DNA from: Pseudomonadota bacterium | GTDB taxonomy: Bacteria; Pseudomonadota; Alphaproteobacteria; Reyranellales; Reyranellaceae | Assembly (NCBI GenBank): GCA_023386865.1 | Contig: JAEWIV010000370.1 | Coordinates: 1 to 25,456 of the forward strand | Direction: 5' to 3' | DNA length: 25,456 bases | Part shown: positions 17,469-24,738 of the stretch, in pieces | How the letters are laid out: the number at the start of each line of letters is the position of its first letter | How positions within the stretch are numbered: position 1 is the first letter of the stretch | Notes under the pieces: generated by a model | Seen by the model: the letters and a program-made list of their open reading frames with translations, nothing else | Told to the model about the DNA's origin: nothing | Databases searched by the model: none | Program-made: the position numbers and the translations under genes

Positions 17469-18035
17469 ATGAGCACTGTTGCATTGTCTATTGATGGCGA
17501 GACGGTCACGACGAGGCTCGCCATGAGGATGGAGGACTCGCTGCAGGCCTTCGCGGTGCGTGCCGCCTGCTTCATCGGCGAGCTCGACGTCCCGTACTCG
17601 GAGGAGTTCGACGGCCACGATTTCGGCGCCACCCATATCATCGCCTATGTCGGTGACGAGCCGGTGGGTACCCTGCGCGTGCGCTGGTTCCAATCCTTCG
17701 CCATGCCCGAGCGGCTCGCCGTCATCCAGCGTTTCCGCGGCCACAATATCGGCCAGCTCCTGCTGGAGCGCGCCCGCAAGCTGGCCGAGAGCCGGGCCTG
17801 CAATATGCTCTACGCCCAGGCCCTGCCGGCCGACGTCAAGTACTGGGAAAAGCAGGGCTGGCGCCGGCTGGTTGCCGAGGATGCGAGCGCTGGCGACAAG
17901 CGCATCGTAGCCATGGTGCGGGCTGTCGACCCCAGCAAGCCGCTGCCCGACGTCGAGGCGCCGGAATCGGTCGTGCTGAACCGCGAGGCTCAGCTCGACG
18001 CGTCCGGGCTGCCGCTGGGGACCGCGTCCAACTGA
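17469..18035 (+). CDS. GNAT family N-acetyltransferase (second of a tandem pair)
   Basis: This 188-aa protein starts at ATG 17469, 14 nt after the first GNAT gene, with a purine-rich GGGGGAGAGA just upstream. It is a paralogue of the first: S-E-E-F-D-G-H-D-F (44-52), A-T-H-I-I-A-Y-V (54-61), V-R-W-F-Q-S-F-A (71-78) and E-R-L-A-V-I-Q-R-F-R (81-90) align with it. Here the CoA loop is better kept (R-F-R-G-H-N-I-G-Q-L-L, 88-98), so this copy is the more likely active enzyme. K-Y-W-E-K-Q-G-W (124-131) matches the usual GNAT beta-bulge segment. The C-terminal tail V-V-L-N-R-E-A-Q-L-D (168-177) matches the tail of the first protein. The substrate is unknown. Confidence 0.88.
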   Translation: MSTVALSIDGETVTTRLAMRMEDSLQAFAVRAACFIGELDVPYSEEFDGHDFGATHIIAYVGDEPVGTLRVRWFQSFAMPERLAVIQRFRGHNIGQLLLERARKLAESRACNMLYAQALPADVKYWEKQGWRRLVAEDASAGDKRIVAMVRAVDPSKPLPDVEAPESVVLNREAQLDASGLPLGTASN

Positions 18036-18068
18036 GCGCCGTGGCGCCTCGACCGTCCGGCATCTGCC

Positions 18069-18106
18069 GGCCGGAATGTGCCTTGTGCGAGCAACATCTT
18101 CCGGCC
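18069..18106 (+). terminator. Stem-loop after the GNAT pair
   Basis: GGCCGGAA (18069-18076) and TTCCGGCC (18099-18106) are perfect complements, with an inner GTG/CAT extension across one mismatch. It begins 33 nt after the second GNAT stop. No T-run follows, so it may be a terminator that needs Rho, or an RNA structure. A smaller hairpin, GACAC/GTGTC, follows at 18121-18139. Confidence 0.4.
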
Positions 18107-18118
18107 TCTCAAAGGGCT

Positions 18119-18148
18119 GGGACACTTCCTCCGGGTGTCGTGTAGGAT
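18119..18148 (+). promoter_or_regulatory. Possible extended -10 promoter for the 84-aa gene
   Basis: GGGACA (18119-18124), an 18-nt spacer and TAGGAT (18143-18148) preceded by TG resemble an extended -10 promoter (4 of 6 matches in each box). Transcription from here would give a leader of about 130 nt carrying the strong stem-loop at 18225-18258. The call is weak. Confidence 0.25.
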
Positions 18149-18224
18149 TGCCGAACTGTCATGCCGTTGCTCGGGGGAGAACGGCTGGCCGGCGGTCCGT
18201 TGGGAACATGACGCCTTTCGCGCC

Positions 18225-18258
18225 CACCCGTCCGCCGCTGAAGGCCGGTGGACGGGTG
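18225..18258 (+). promoter_or_regulatory. Strong stem-loop in the leader of the 84-aa gene
   Basis: CACCCGTCC (18225-18233) pairs perfectly with GGACGGGTG (18250-18258). The stem continues inward through one G-U and three more pairs, to about 13 bp with an 8-nt loop. It ends 26 nt before the TTG start at 18285. There is no T-run after it, so a structured 5' leader is as likely as a terminator. Nothing else supportable lies in the 249 nt between the GNAT pair and the 84-aa gene. Confidence 0.5.
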
Positions 18259-18284
18259 CGGTGGCGTAAACAGGGGGGATTGAG

Positions 18285-18539
18285 TTGGTCGAGATCGTCC
18301 TTGAACCCAATGTTCGGCGGCGTCGTGGCCGCCAGCCTTTGTCCGGCAAGAAGAAGGCGGCGGCGCTGTTCCGCGTGTGGCATGGCGTGCGCGAGCTGAT
18401 CGAGCAGGCCGAGCGGCTGGGCGACGGCGAACTGGTCCACTTCCTCGCCGTTGCCCAGCTCCTGGTCGAGGAGCGGGCGGCGACGCTCACTTCGGGCGTC
18501 GCGGCATTCGACGACGTGGATACCAGCCTGCCGAACTGA
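18285..18539 (+). CDS. Small basic protein, hypothetical
   Basis: This 84-aa protein starts at TTG 18285, preceded by AGGGGGG about 8 nt upstream. The N-terminus is very basic (R-R-R-R-G-R at 11-16 and G-K-K-K at 21-24). It is followed by an amphipathic helical region (L-F-R-V-W-H-G-V-R-E-L-I-E-Q-A-E-R, 28-44; then V-H-F-L-A-V-A-Q-L-L-V-E-E-R) and an acidic end. There is no signal peptide or membrane segment. The basic patch suggests contact with nucleic acid or membrane phosphate, as an inference only. The family is not recognised. It converges on the ABC importer operon, and the 42-nt gap holds only a small CGACC/GGTCG hairpin. Confidence 0.6.
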   Translation: MVEIVLEPNVRRRRGRQPLSGKKKAAALFRVWHGVRELIEQAERLGDGELVHFLAVAQLLVEERAATLTSGVAAFDDVDTSLPN

Positions 18540-18581
18540 CCCTGCCCGACCTCGGGTCGAGGGCCCGCGCTTCGGCCCACA

Positions 18582-19466
18582 TCACTTGTGGCGCGGGTCG
18601 AGCGCGTCGCGCAGGCCGTCGCCCAGAAGGTTGAACGACAGCACGGCGAAGAAGATGGCGAAGCCCGGCCAGAAGGCCATCCACGGCGCCTGGGCGATGA
18701 AGCGCTGGGCGGAGTTCAGCATGCTGCCCCAGGATGGTGCGGGCGGCTGCTGACCGAGACCCAGGAAGGACAGGGCTGCCTCGGCGATGATCGCGCCGGC
18801 GATGGCGAGCGAGGCCTGCACCAGCAGAGGCGGAACGATGTTGGGCAGGACGTGGCGAAGCGCAATGCGCCAGTGCGGATTGCCGACGGCGCGGGCCGCC
18901 TCGACATAGTCCTCGACCTTGGCGGCCAGCGTCTGGCCGCGCGTAAGTCGCACGAAGATCGGCGTCGCAGTGACGCCGATGGCGATCATGGCATTGGTCA
19001 GGCTGGGGCCGAGGAAGGCCGCCAGCGCGATCGCGAGGATGAGGAATGGCACAGCGAGCATCGCGTCGACGATGCGCGACAGCACGGAGTCGATCCAGCC
19101 GCCGGCGTAACCCGCCAGCAGGCCGAGCGGCACGCCGACGCCGAGCGCGATGCCGACCGACACCAGGCCGGCGCTGAGCGAGGCGCGGGCACCCCAGATC
19201 ACGCGGCTGAACACGTCGCGGCCGACCTCGTCGGTGCCCATCCAGTGTGCCCACGACGGCGCCTTGCGCACGGCGCTCCAGCTCGTGGCCGTGGGGTCGT
19301 AGGGTGCGACCCAAGGGGCGAGCATCGCCACCACGATGAAGGATACCACGACGGCGAGGCCGACCATGGCGCCCTTGCGCCGCTTCAGGCGGCGCCAGGC
19401 GCGTGCCCACGGATTCTCCTCGGTGGCGTCGGTCAGGGTGACCGGGGGCAGGGCCGTGGTCGTCAT
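18582..19466 (-). CDS. Peptide-type ABC transporter permease (DppC/OppC family)
   Basis: This 294-aa protein starts at ATG 19466, overlapping the upstream permease stop by ATGA. It has the N-terminal OppC_N helix (M-V-G-L-A-V-V-V-S-F-I-V-V), then H-W-M-G-T-D-E-V-G-R-D-V-F-S-R, the DppC signature. Five more helices follow. The cytoplasmic coupling loop is D-Y-V-E-A-A-R-A-V-G-N, with R-H-V-L-P-N-I behind it. A-L-S-F-L-G-L-G and F-N-L-L-G-D-G-L-R-D close the protein. It forms the inner-membrane channel with the DppB-type partner. This is the last gene of the operon, about 40 nt from the convergent 84-aa gene. Confidence 0.95.
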   Translation of the reverse strand: MTTTALPPVTLTDATEENPWARAWRRLKRRKGAMVGLAVVVSFIVVAMLAPWVAPYDPTATSWSAVRKAPSWAHWMGTDEVGRDVFSRVIWGARASLSAGLVSVGIALGVGVPLGLLAGYAGGWIDSVLSRIVDAMLAVPFLILAIALAAFLGPSLTNAMIAIGVTATPIFVRLTRGQTLAAKVEDYVEAARAVGNPHWRIALRHVLPNIVPPLLVQASLAIAGAIIAEAALSFLGLGQQPPAPSWGSMLNSAQRFIAQAPWMAFWPGFAIFFAVLSFNLLGDGLRDALDPRHK

Positions 19467-20404
19467 CCGCGCAGCCTCGGATTGACCAGCACGTAGGCGA
19501 CATCGGCCAGCAGGTTGAGCACGATGTAGGTCGTGGCCGTCACCAGCACGACCCCTTGCACGACGGCGTAGTCGCGGTTGAACACGGCATCGACGATCAG
19601 CTTGCCGAAGCCCGGGATGGTGAAGATCTGCTCGGTCAGCACCGCGCCGGAGAGCAGCGTGCCAAACTCCAGCGCGCCCAGCGTGATGACCGGCGTCATG
19701 GCGTTGCGCAGCGCGTGCTTCAGGATCACGCGGCGCTCGTACAGGCCCTTGGCGCGGGCGGTGCGTACGTAGTCGGCGCCCATCGCCTGCAGCATGGCGC
19801 TGCGGGTGTGGCGCATCAGGATGGCGGCGATGGCGTTGCCCAGCACGACGGCCGGCATCACGGGGGGGGCGAGGCTGGCGCGCCAGTCCTCGCCCAGCCG
19901 CACGTAGCCTGAAGCCGGCAGCCAGGCCAGCGTCACCGAGAACAGGAAGATCATGAGGATGCCCAGCCAGAAGTTGGGCGTGCTGATGCCCCATAGGGCG
20001 AAGATGTTTGCGCCGTAGTCCCAGGCCGTGTCCTTTTTCACCGCCGAGATGATGCCGGCCGGAATGCCGATGCCGAGCGCCACCACGATCGCCATGGCGG
20101 CCAGTTGCAGCGTGACCGGCAGTTTCTCGCCGACCAGCGAGGCGACCGATGCCTTGAGGCGCATCGATTCGCCGAGGTTCCCGGACAGCACTCCCTTGAT
20201 CCAGTAGAAGTATTGGATGGGGATCGGCTCGTTCAGCCGGTACTGCTGTCGGATCTCCTCCAGCACCGCGGGATCGCGCTCCTCGCCCGCCATGATCAGC
20301 GCCGGGTCGCCCGGCAGCAGCTGCTGCAGCCCGAAGATCAGCATCGACACCAGGATCAGGGTCGGGATGATCTGCAGCAGCCGCTGGGTGAGGAACGAGA
20401 GCAC
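19463..20404 (-). CDS. Peptide-type ABC transporter permease (DppB/OppB family)
   Basis: This 313-aa protein starts at GTG 20404, with AAGGA about 6 nt upstream and 7 nt after the binding-protein stop. It has the DppB architecture: a first helix (I-I-P-T-L-I-L-V-S-M-L-I-F), a periplasmic loop with L-P-G-D-P and G-N-L-G-E-S, then five helices. The coupling loop is D-Y-V-R-T-A-R-A-K-G-L, and P-G-F-G-K-L follows near the end. The length fits the family (about 306-340 aa). It pairs with the downstream DppC-type permease to form the membrane pore of the importer. Confidence 0.95.
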   Translation of the reverse strand: MLSFLTQRLLQIIPTLILVSMLIFGLQQLLPGDPALIMAGEERDPAVLEEIRQQYRLNEPIPIQYFYWIKGVLSGNLGESMRLKASVASLVGEKLPVTLQLAAMAIVVALGIGIPAGIISAVKKDTAWDYGANIFALWGISTPNFWLGILMIFLFSVTLAWLPASGYVRLGEDWRASLAPPVMPAVVLGNAIAAILMRHTRSAMLQAMGADYVRTARAKGLYERRVILKHALRNAMTPVITLGALEFGTLLSGAVLTEQIFTIPGFGKLIVDAVFNRDYAVVQGVVLVTATTYIVLNLLADVAYVLVNPRLRG

Positions 20405-20411
20405 GGTGTCC

Positions 20412-21929
20412 TTACTTCAGCTTGACGCCGACGACGCGGATCAGCCCGTCCGGCATCTGCTTGTAGCCATCGACCTTGTCGCTGAGCGCCACAAGGACGC
20501 GGCGATGATAGATGTACTTGATCGAGCCGTCGGCCAAGTAGCGCTTGGCGATGTTCTCGTAGATCTTCTTGCGCTCCGCGGGGTCGCTCTTGATGCGCGC
20601 CTGCTTGTGCCACTCGTCGACGTCCTTGTCGCAGTAGCCCGAGTTGTTCTGCGGCGCGCCGCAGGTTTGGAACACATAGGAGTTGCCGTCCGGGTCGCTG
20701 CGGCCCGACCAGCCGATGAGGAACAGCTCGTAGTTGCCGTCCTCGGACTGCTTCAGGGAGGTGGCGAACTCGGTGACCCTGATCTTCAGGTCGAAGCCGG
20801 TCTCGGCGACCATCGACTGCAGCACCTCGGCGACCTGCCGGGTCTCGGGATTGTTGGGCACCATGAAATCGAGCGAAATCTTGCCCGTGACCGCCGCCTC
20901 CTTGAGTAGCGCCTTGGCCTTGGCGACGTCGCGCTTGGGCACGGGCAGCGACTGCTGATAGTAGGGGTTGGTCGGGTTGATCCATTGGTTGCCCGGGACG
21001 AACTCGCCGTTGAACACGACCTGGTTCAGCGCATCGCGGTCGATCGAAAGCTCGAAGGCCTGGCGCACGCGTGCATCCTTGGCGAGCGGCGACGCGGCCT
21101 TGGGGCCGTTCGACAGGTTGATGGTGATGCCCTGGTAGCCGAGCTCGACGGCGCTGATCAGCTTGAGCTTGGGGTTCTCGCGCACCGTCTTGATGTCCGT
21201 CGCGAGCAGGCGCTCGATCATGTCGAGGCCGCCCGAGCGAAGGTTGGCCAGACGCACCGTCGAATCGACGATCGGCAGATAGGTGATCTTGTCGATGAAG
21301 ACCTGATCCTTGTTCCAGTAGTCGGCGAACTTCTCGACGACGATGCGGTCCTGCTGGACCCGCTCGACGAACTTGTAGGGGCCGGCGCACACCGGCTTGA
21401 GGCCGAACTTGTCGCCGGCAGCCTCGGCCGCCTTGGGCGATACCATCATGCCGGCGCGGTCGGTGAGCTGGGCCAGCAGCGGCGAGAACGGCGCCTTGAG
21501 CTTCAACCTGATTGTCGCGGGATCGACGATCTCGATGGCATCGATCGAGGCGATCTCGGGCTTGCGGAACGAGCCCTTCATGTTGAGGTGCCGCTCGAGA
21601 CTGTACTTGGCGGCCTCGGCGTTGAACGGCTCGCCGTCGTGGAATTTCACGCCTTGCCGCAGCTTGATGGTGACGTTCATGCCGTCAGGAGAGGTCTCGT
21701 GGCTGGTGGCGAGCTGCGGCACGACGTTCAGCTTTTCGTCGATGTCGAACAGCTTGTCGCAGATCGACGAGAAGACGATGCGGCCGACGTAGGTGCGCGC
21801 CAGCGTCGGATCGAGCACGTCGGGGTCCTCGGCGAGCCCGATGCGCAGATGCGATTGAGCCATTGCGCCGCCGCCCATGGCAACGGCCAAGGCCAGGGAA
21901 AGCCCGATGCGCCTGAACGTGTTCCTCAT
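20412..21929 (-). CDS. Peptide-type ABC transporter substrate-binding protein (family 5)
   Basis: This 505-aa periplasmic protein starts at ATG 21929, with GAGG about 5 nt upstream and an ATGA overlap with the upstream ATPase gene. A Sec signal runs from R-R-I-G-L-S-L through a hydrophobic core to A-M-A (about residue 24). The mature part begins with L-R-I-G-L-A-E-D-P-D-V-L-D-P, the standard DppA/OppA opening. It also has L-R-Q-G-V-K-F-H-D-G-E-P-F-N and later A-G-P-Y-K-F. It binds the ligand and hands it to the permeases. Family-5 proteins bind di- to oligopeptides, glutathione, nickel or opines. Its operon with a gamma-glutamyltransferase gene makes a gamma-glutamyl peptide such as glutathione a plausible ligand, though this is not provable here. 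Confidence 0.95.
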   Translation of the reverse strand: MRNTFRRIGLSLALAVAMGGGAMAQSHLRIGLAEDPDVLDPTLARTYVGRIVFSSICDKLFDIDEKLNVVPQLATSHETSPDGMNVTIKLRQGVKFHDGEPFNAEAAKYSLERHLNMKGSFRKPEIASIDAIEIVDPATIRLKLKAPFSPLLAQLTDRAGMMVSPKAAEAAGDKFGLKPVCAGPYKFVERVQQDRIVVEKFADYWNKDQVFIDKITYLPIVDSTVRLANLRSGGLDMIERLLATDIKTVRENPKLKLISAVELGYQGITINLSNGPKAASPLAKDARVRQAFELSIDRDALNQVVFNGEFVPGNQWINPTNPYYQQSLPVPKRDVAKAKALLKEAAVTGKISLDFMVPNNPETRQVAEVLQSMVAETGFDLKIRVTEFATSLKQSEDGNYELFLIGWSGRSDPDGNSYVFQTCGAPQNNSGYCDKDVDEWHKQARIKSDPAERKKIYENIAKRYLADGSIKYIYHRRVLVALSDKVDGYKQMPDGLIRVVGVKLK

Positions 21930-23005
21930 GAAGCCTCACTTTGTTGATTGCCGACAAATGCCGCCTGAAGGCGGACCAGCCTGATGCGGTCGGCGTCGTG
22001 GCCGGCCGCCTCGGCGAGAAGCGCGGACGGCGGGAATTCCGGCCAATAGGGGCAGGCGGTGGCGTGGCCGGCGCCGTCGTCGGCCAGCGCCGGCTCGTCG
22101 CGCCTGCAGGCCTCGCGCGCGAAGCTGCAGCGGGTATGGAAGCGGCAGCCGGATGGCGGGTTCATCGCGCTTGGAATGTCGCCTTCGAGCAGCGTGCGCT
22201 CGCGCTCCACCGTCGGATCGGGCAGCGGCACGGCAGCCAGCAGGGCGCGCGTGTAGGGATGGCGTGGATTGCGGAAGAGCTCGTCGGTCGTCGCCGTCTC
22301 CACGATCTTGCCGAGATACATTACGGCGATGCGATCGGCGATGTGCTTCACGACTGCGAGATCGTGGCTGATGAAGATGTAGGCCAGCCCGAAGCGCCGC
22401 TGCAGCGAGCGCATCAGGTTGATGACCTGCGCCTGGATCGACACATCGAGAGCCGATACCGGTTCGTCGGCGACGATCAGCTTGGGCTCTACGGCAAGGG
22501 CGCGGGCGATCGCCAACCGCTGGCGCTGGCCGCCCGAGAATTCGTGTGGATAGCGCCGCGCATGGTCCGGCCGCAGCCCGACCAGGTCGAGCAGCTCGCC
22601 GACGCGGGCCTTGCGCCCCGCTTGGCTCTTCGCCAGCCCATGCAGCATCAGCGGCTCGCCCAGCATTGCGCCGACCGTCATGCGCGGATTGAGCGATGCG
22701 TAGGGGTCCTGGAAGATCACCTGCATCCGCTGGCGGCGCGCCCGCATGGCGCCATCGGACAATGCCAGCAGGTCTTCGCCCTCGAACCGCACCTGGCCGG
22801 CCGAGGGCTCGATCAGGCGCAGCACGAGGCGCCCGACCGTCGACTTGCCGCAGCCCGATTCGCCGACGATGGCCAGGGTTTCGCCGGCGTTGAGCGTGAA
22901 GTCGACGCCGTCGACGGCGCGGACATGGCCTGACACCAGGCCGAACGCGCCGCGCCTCACCGGGAAGTGCTTGGCAAGGCTCGTCACCTCGAGCAGCGCG
23001 CTCAT
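21926..23005 (-). CDS. Peptide-type ABC transporter ATP-binding protein (DppF/OppF family)
   Basis: This 359-aa protein starts at ATG 23005, overlapping the upstream ATPase stop by ATGA. It has Walker A G-E-S-G-C-G-K-S-T (48-56), Q-loop Q-D-P-Y-A-S-L-N-P, signature F-S-G-G-Q-R-Q-R, Walker B L-I-V-A-D-E-P with V-S-A-L-D-V-S, and H-loop I-S-H-D-L. The C-terminal oligopeptide/dipeptide transporter extension carries C-R-F-H-T-R-C-S-F-A-R-E-A-C, the Cys cluster of this subfamily. About 30 residues beyond the usual end (after A-C-P-Y-W-P-E-F) look unconserved. It energises the importer as a heterodimer with the other ATPase. Confidence 0.95.
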   Translation of the reverse strand: MSALLEVTSLAKHFPVRRGAFGLVSGHVRAVDGVDFTLNAGETLAIVGESGCGKSTVGRLVLRLIEPSAGQVRFEGEDLLALSDGAMRARRQRMQVIFQDPYASLNPRMTVGAMLGEPLMLHGLAKSQAGRKARVGELLDLVGLRPDHARRYPHEFSGGQRQRLAIARALAVEPKLIVADEPVSALDVSIQAQVINLMRSLQRRFGLAYIFISHDLAVVKHIADRIAVMYLGKIVETATTDELFRNPRHPYTRALLAAVPLPDPTVERERTLLEGDIPSAMNPPSGCRFHTRCSFAREACRRDEPALADDGAGHATACPYWPEFPPSALLAEAAGHDADRIRLVRLQAAFVGNQQSEAS

Positions 23006-23982
23006 TGGAGCACCTGGGAGAGCGGCGCCCGGCGGCAGCGTGTCAGATGTCCAGGCGCCACTTCCACGAGCCGCGGCGGGCTGGCGCGGCAGGCTGCCTC
23101 GACGAAGGGGCAGCGCGCGGCGAAGCGGCAGCCGTCGGGCGGACGGCTCATGTCGGGCACGCGGCCCTCGATCGACGGCAGCCGCTCGCGCTTCTCGTCG
23201 AGCCGCGGGATCGAGCCCAGCAGGCCCACCGTGTAGGGATGTTCGGGCCGGGCAAAAAGGTCGCGCACCGGCGCACGCTCCACGATCTGGCCGGCGTACA
23301 TGACGGCGACGTCGTCTGCCATCTCGGCGACGACGCCGAGATCGTGGGTGATCAGTATGATGGCGGTGCCGGTGTCGCGGCGCAGTCCGCGCATCAGGTC
23401 GAGGATCTGCGCCTGGATGGTGACGTCGAGGGCGGTGGTCGGCTCGTCGGCGATCAGCAGCTCCGGCCCGCAAGCCAGCGCCATGGCGATCATGGCGCGC
23501 TGGCGCATGCCGCCCGACAGCTTGTGCGGATAGTCGTCGACCCGCTTCTCCGGTGAGGGGATGCGCACGGTGCGCAGCATTTCTATGGCGCGGACACGGG
23601 CGTCGGCGGCCGACAGGCCCTGGTGGCGCTGGATCGCCTCGATGATCTGGTCGCCCACCGTATAGGCGGGATTGAGCGAGGTCATGGGCTCCTGGAAGAT
23701 CATGGCCAACCGCGCGCCGCGCATGTCGCGGACGGTGTCGGGGTCGAGGGTCAGCAAGTCGCGGTCTTCGAAGCGCACCTCGCCTTTCACGGTGGAGTTC
23801 TCGGGGGGCAGGAGGCCCATGATGGCGAGCGACGTCACGCTCTTACCGCAACCCGATTCGCCCACCAGTCCCAGGGTGCGGCCGCGCTCGAGCCTGAGGT
23901 CGATGCCGTCGACGGCGCGCACCGTGCCGTCGTCGGTGGCGAAGGAGACGGCGAGCTGGCGCAGTTCGAGCAGAACGCTCAT
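23002..23982 (-). CDS. Peptide-type ABC transporter ATP-binding protein (DppD/OppD family)
   Basis: This 326-aa protein starts at ATG 23982, overlapping the DUF1028 stop by ATGA. It has Walker A G-E-S-G-C-G-K-S (41-48), Q-loop Q-E-P-M-T-S-L-N-P, signature L-S-G-G-M-R-Q-R, Walker B L-L-I-A-D-E-P with T-T-A-L-D-V-T, and H-loop I-T-H-D-L. The C-terminal extension has P-P-D-G-C-R-F-A-A-R-C-P-F, the DppD-type Cys motif. Its length matches DppD (327 aa in E. coli). It is the partner ATPase of the DppF-type protein; GTG or TTG starts further upstream lie inside the DUF1028 gene and were not used. Confidence 0.95.
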   Translation of the reverse strand: MSVLLELRQLAVSFATDDGTVRAVDGIDLRLERGRTLGLVGESGCGKSVTSLAIMGLLPPENSTVKGEVRFEDRDLLTLDPDTVRDMRGARLAMIFQEPMTSLNPAYTVGDQIIEAIQRHQGLSAADARVRAIEMLRTVRIPSPEKRVDDYPHKLSGGMRQRAMIAMALACGPELLIADEPTTALDVTIQAQILDLMRGLRRDTGTAIILITHDLGVVAEMADDVAVMYAGQIVERAPVRDLFARPEHPYTVGLLGSIPRLDEKRERLPSIEGRVPDMSRPPDGCRFAARCPFVEAACRASPPRLVEVAPGHLTRCRRAPLSQVLQ

Positions 23983-24692
23983 CGATGCTCCGCCGCCAGG
24001 CTCCTTTCGATGCCGGCTTCGATTGCGCCGCGATCGAAAATGCCGGCCGGGTTCTCCCGGGTCGGGATGAAGGCACGGAAGTGCGTCCAACGCTCGCGGC
24101 TCACGGCTTCGAGGCGCGCGAGCTCGAGCAGCGGCTCGACATGATCGTCGACGCGCAGGTCCAGCTCGGAATACTCCTGGCTGCCATAGATCACGAGCGC
24201 CGCCGACTGCTTGCCGCGCTTGTCGCCGCCCACCCTCTCGCCGGCCTTCATGGCGCCGATCAAGCGCCGCGGCAGGGGCATCGAGGCGTTCTCGCGGAAA
24301 AAACGCACGGTCTCGGACACGACCTGAGGACCGGCCAGCATGTTGCCCGCGACCGACATGTCTTCGCCGATCCAGTGTCCGCACCAGGGCACGCAGTCGG
24401 CGCCGGTGTGGGCGGCGAACTTGCCGTCGGCGCCCATGACATGGAGTTGGCGATGGTCTCGCCCGGCGTCGGGCGTCGTAAGAATGCGCACCAGGTCGGC
24501 GGCGCCAACGCCCTCGCGGATCAGGCGCAGCCCGTGCGGGCCGTAGAGCGGGTTCATCAGGGCCTGGGTACAGACCGCGCCCTTTCTGGGCTCGATGTGT
24601 GGCACTCGCGCCCCGACGGCGAAGAACTTCGTGGCGACTGCGATGGCGATGCGACCGCTGCTCCTGTCGTGGAAGATGATCGACCAGGTCAT
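23979..24692 (-). CDS. DUF1028 family protein (putative Ntn-hydrolase-like enzyme)
   Basis: This 237-aa protein starts at ATG 24692. It begins T-W-S-I-I-F-H-D-R-S-S-G, then A-I-A-V-A-T-K-F-F-A-V-G-A-R-V-P, and has V-C-T-Q-A-L-M-N-P-L-Y-G and S-V-A-G-N-M-L-A-G, the block pattern of DUF1028. The family is thought to share the Ntn-hydrolase fold and often lies near peptidases or peptide importers, but its reaction is not established as far as I know. Here it is 46 nt downstream of a gamma-glutamyltransferase gene and overlaps the importer ATPase gene, so a role in hydrolysing an imported peptide or amide is likely. No signal peptide is seen, so it should be cytosolic. Confidence 0.85.
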   Translation of the reverse strand: MTWSIIFHDRSSGRIAIAVATKFFAVGARVPHIEPRKGAVCTQALMNPLYGPHGLRLIREGVGAADLVRILTTPDAGRDHRQLHVMGADGKFAAHTGADCVPWCGHWIGEDMSVAGNMLAGPQVVSETVRFFRENASMPLPRRLIGAMKAGERVGGDKRGKQSAALVIYGSQEYSELDLRVDDHVEPLLELARLEAVSRERWTHFRAFIPTRENPAGIFDRGAIEAGIERSLAAEHR

Positions 24693-24738
24693 CGGCGTAC
24701 AGGCTCATGCCCGGAAGAGGCGGGGCAAAGCACCGCGA

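Noticed and set aside
16834..18035. Similarity of the GNAT pair to LuxI-type acyl-homoserine lactone synthases
   Set aside because: The R-x-x-x-F and E-x-D patterns look alike at first sight, but the R-x-R-W-F strand and overall pattern fit ElaA-like GNAT enzymes better, and no luxR-type gene is adjacent.
20412..21929. The two family-5 binding proteins (1-1346 and 20412-21929) as a recent duplication
   Set aside because: They use different export signals (Tat versus Sec) and share only general family motifs, so they belong to separate importers.
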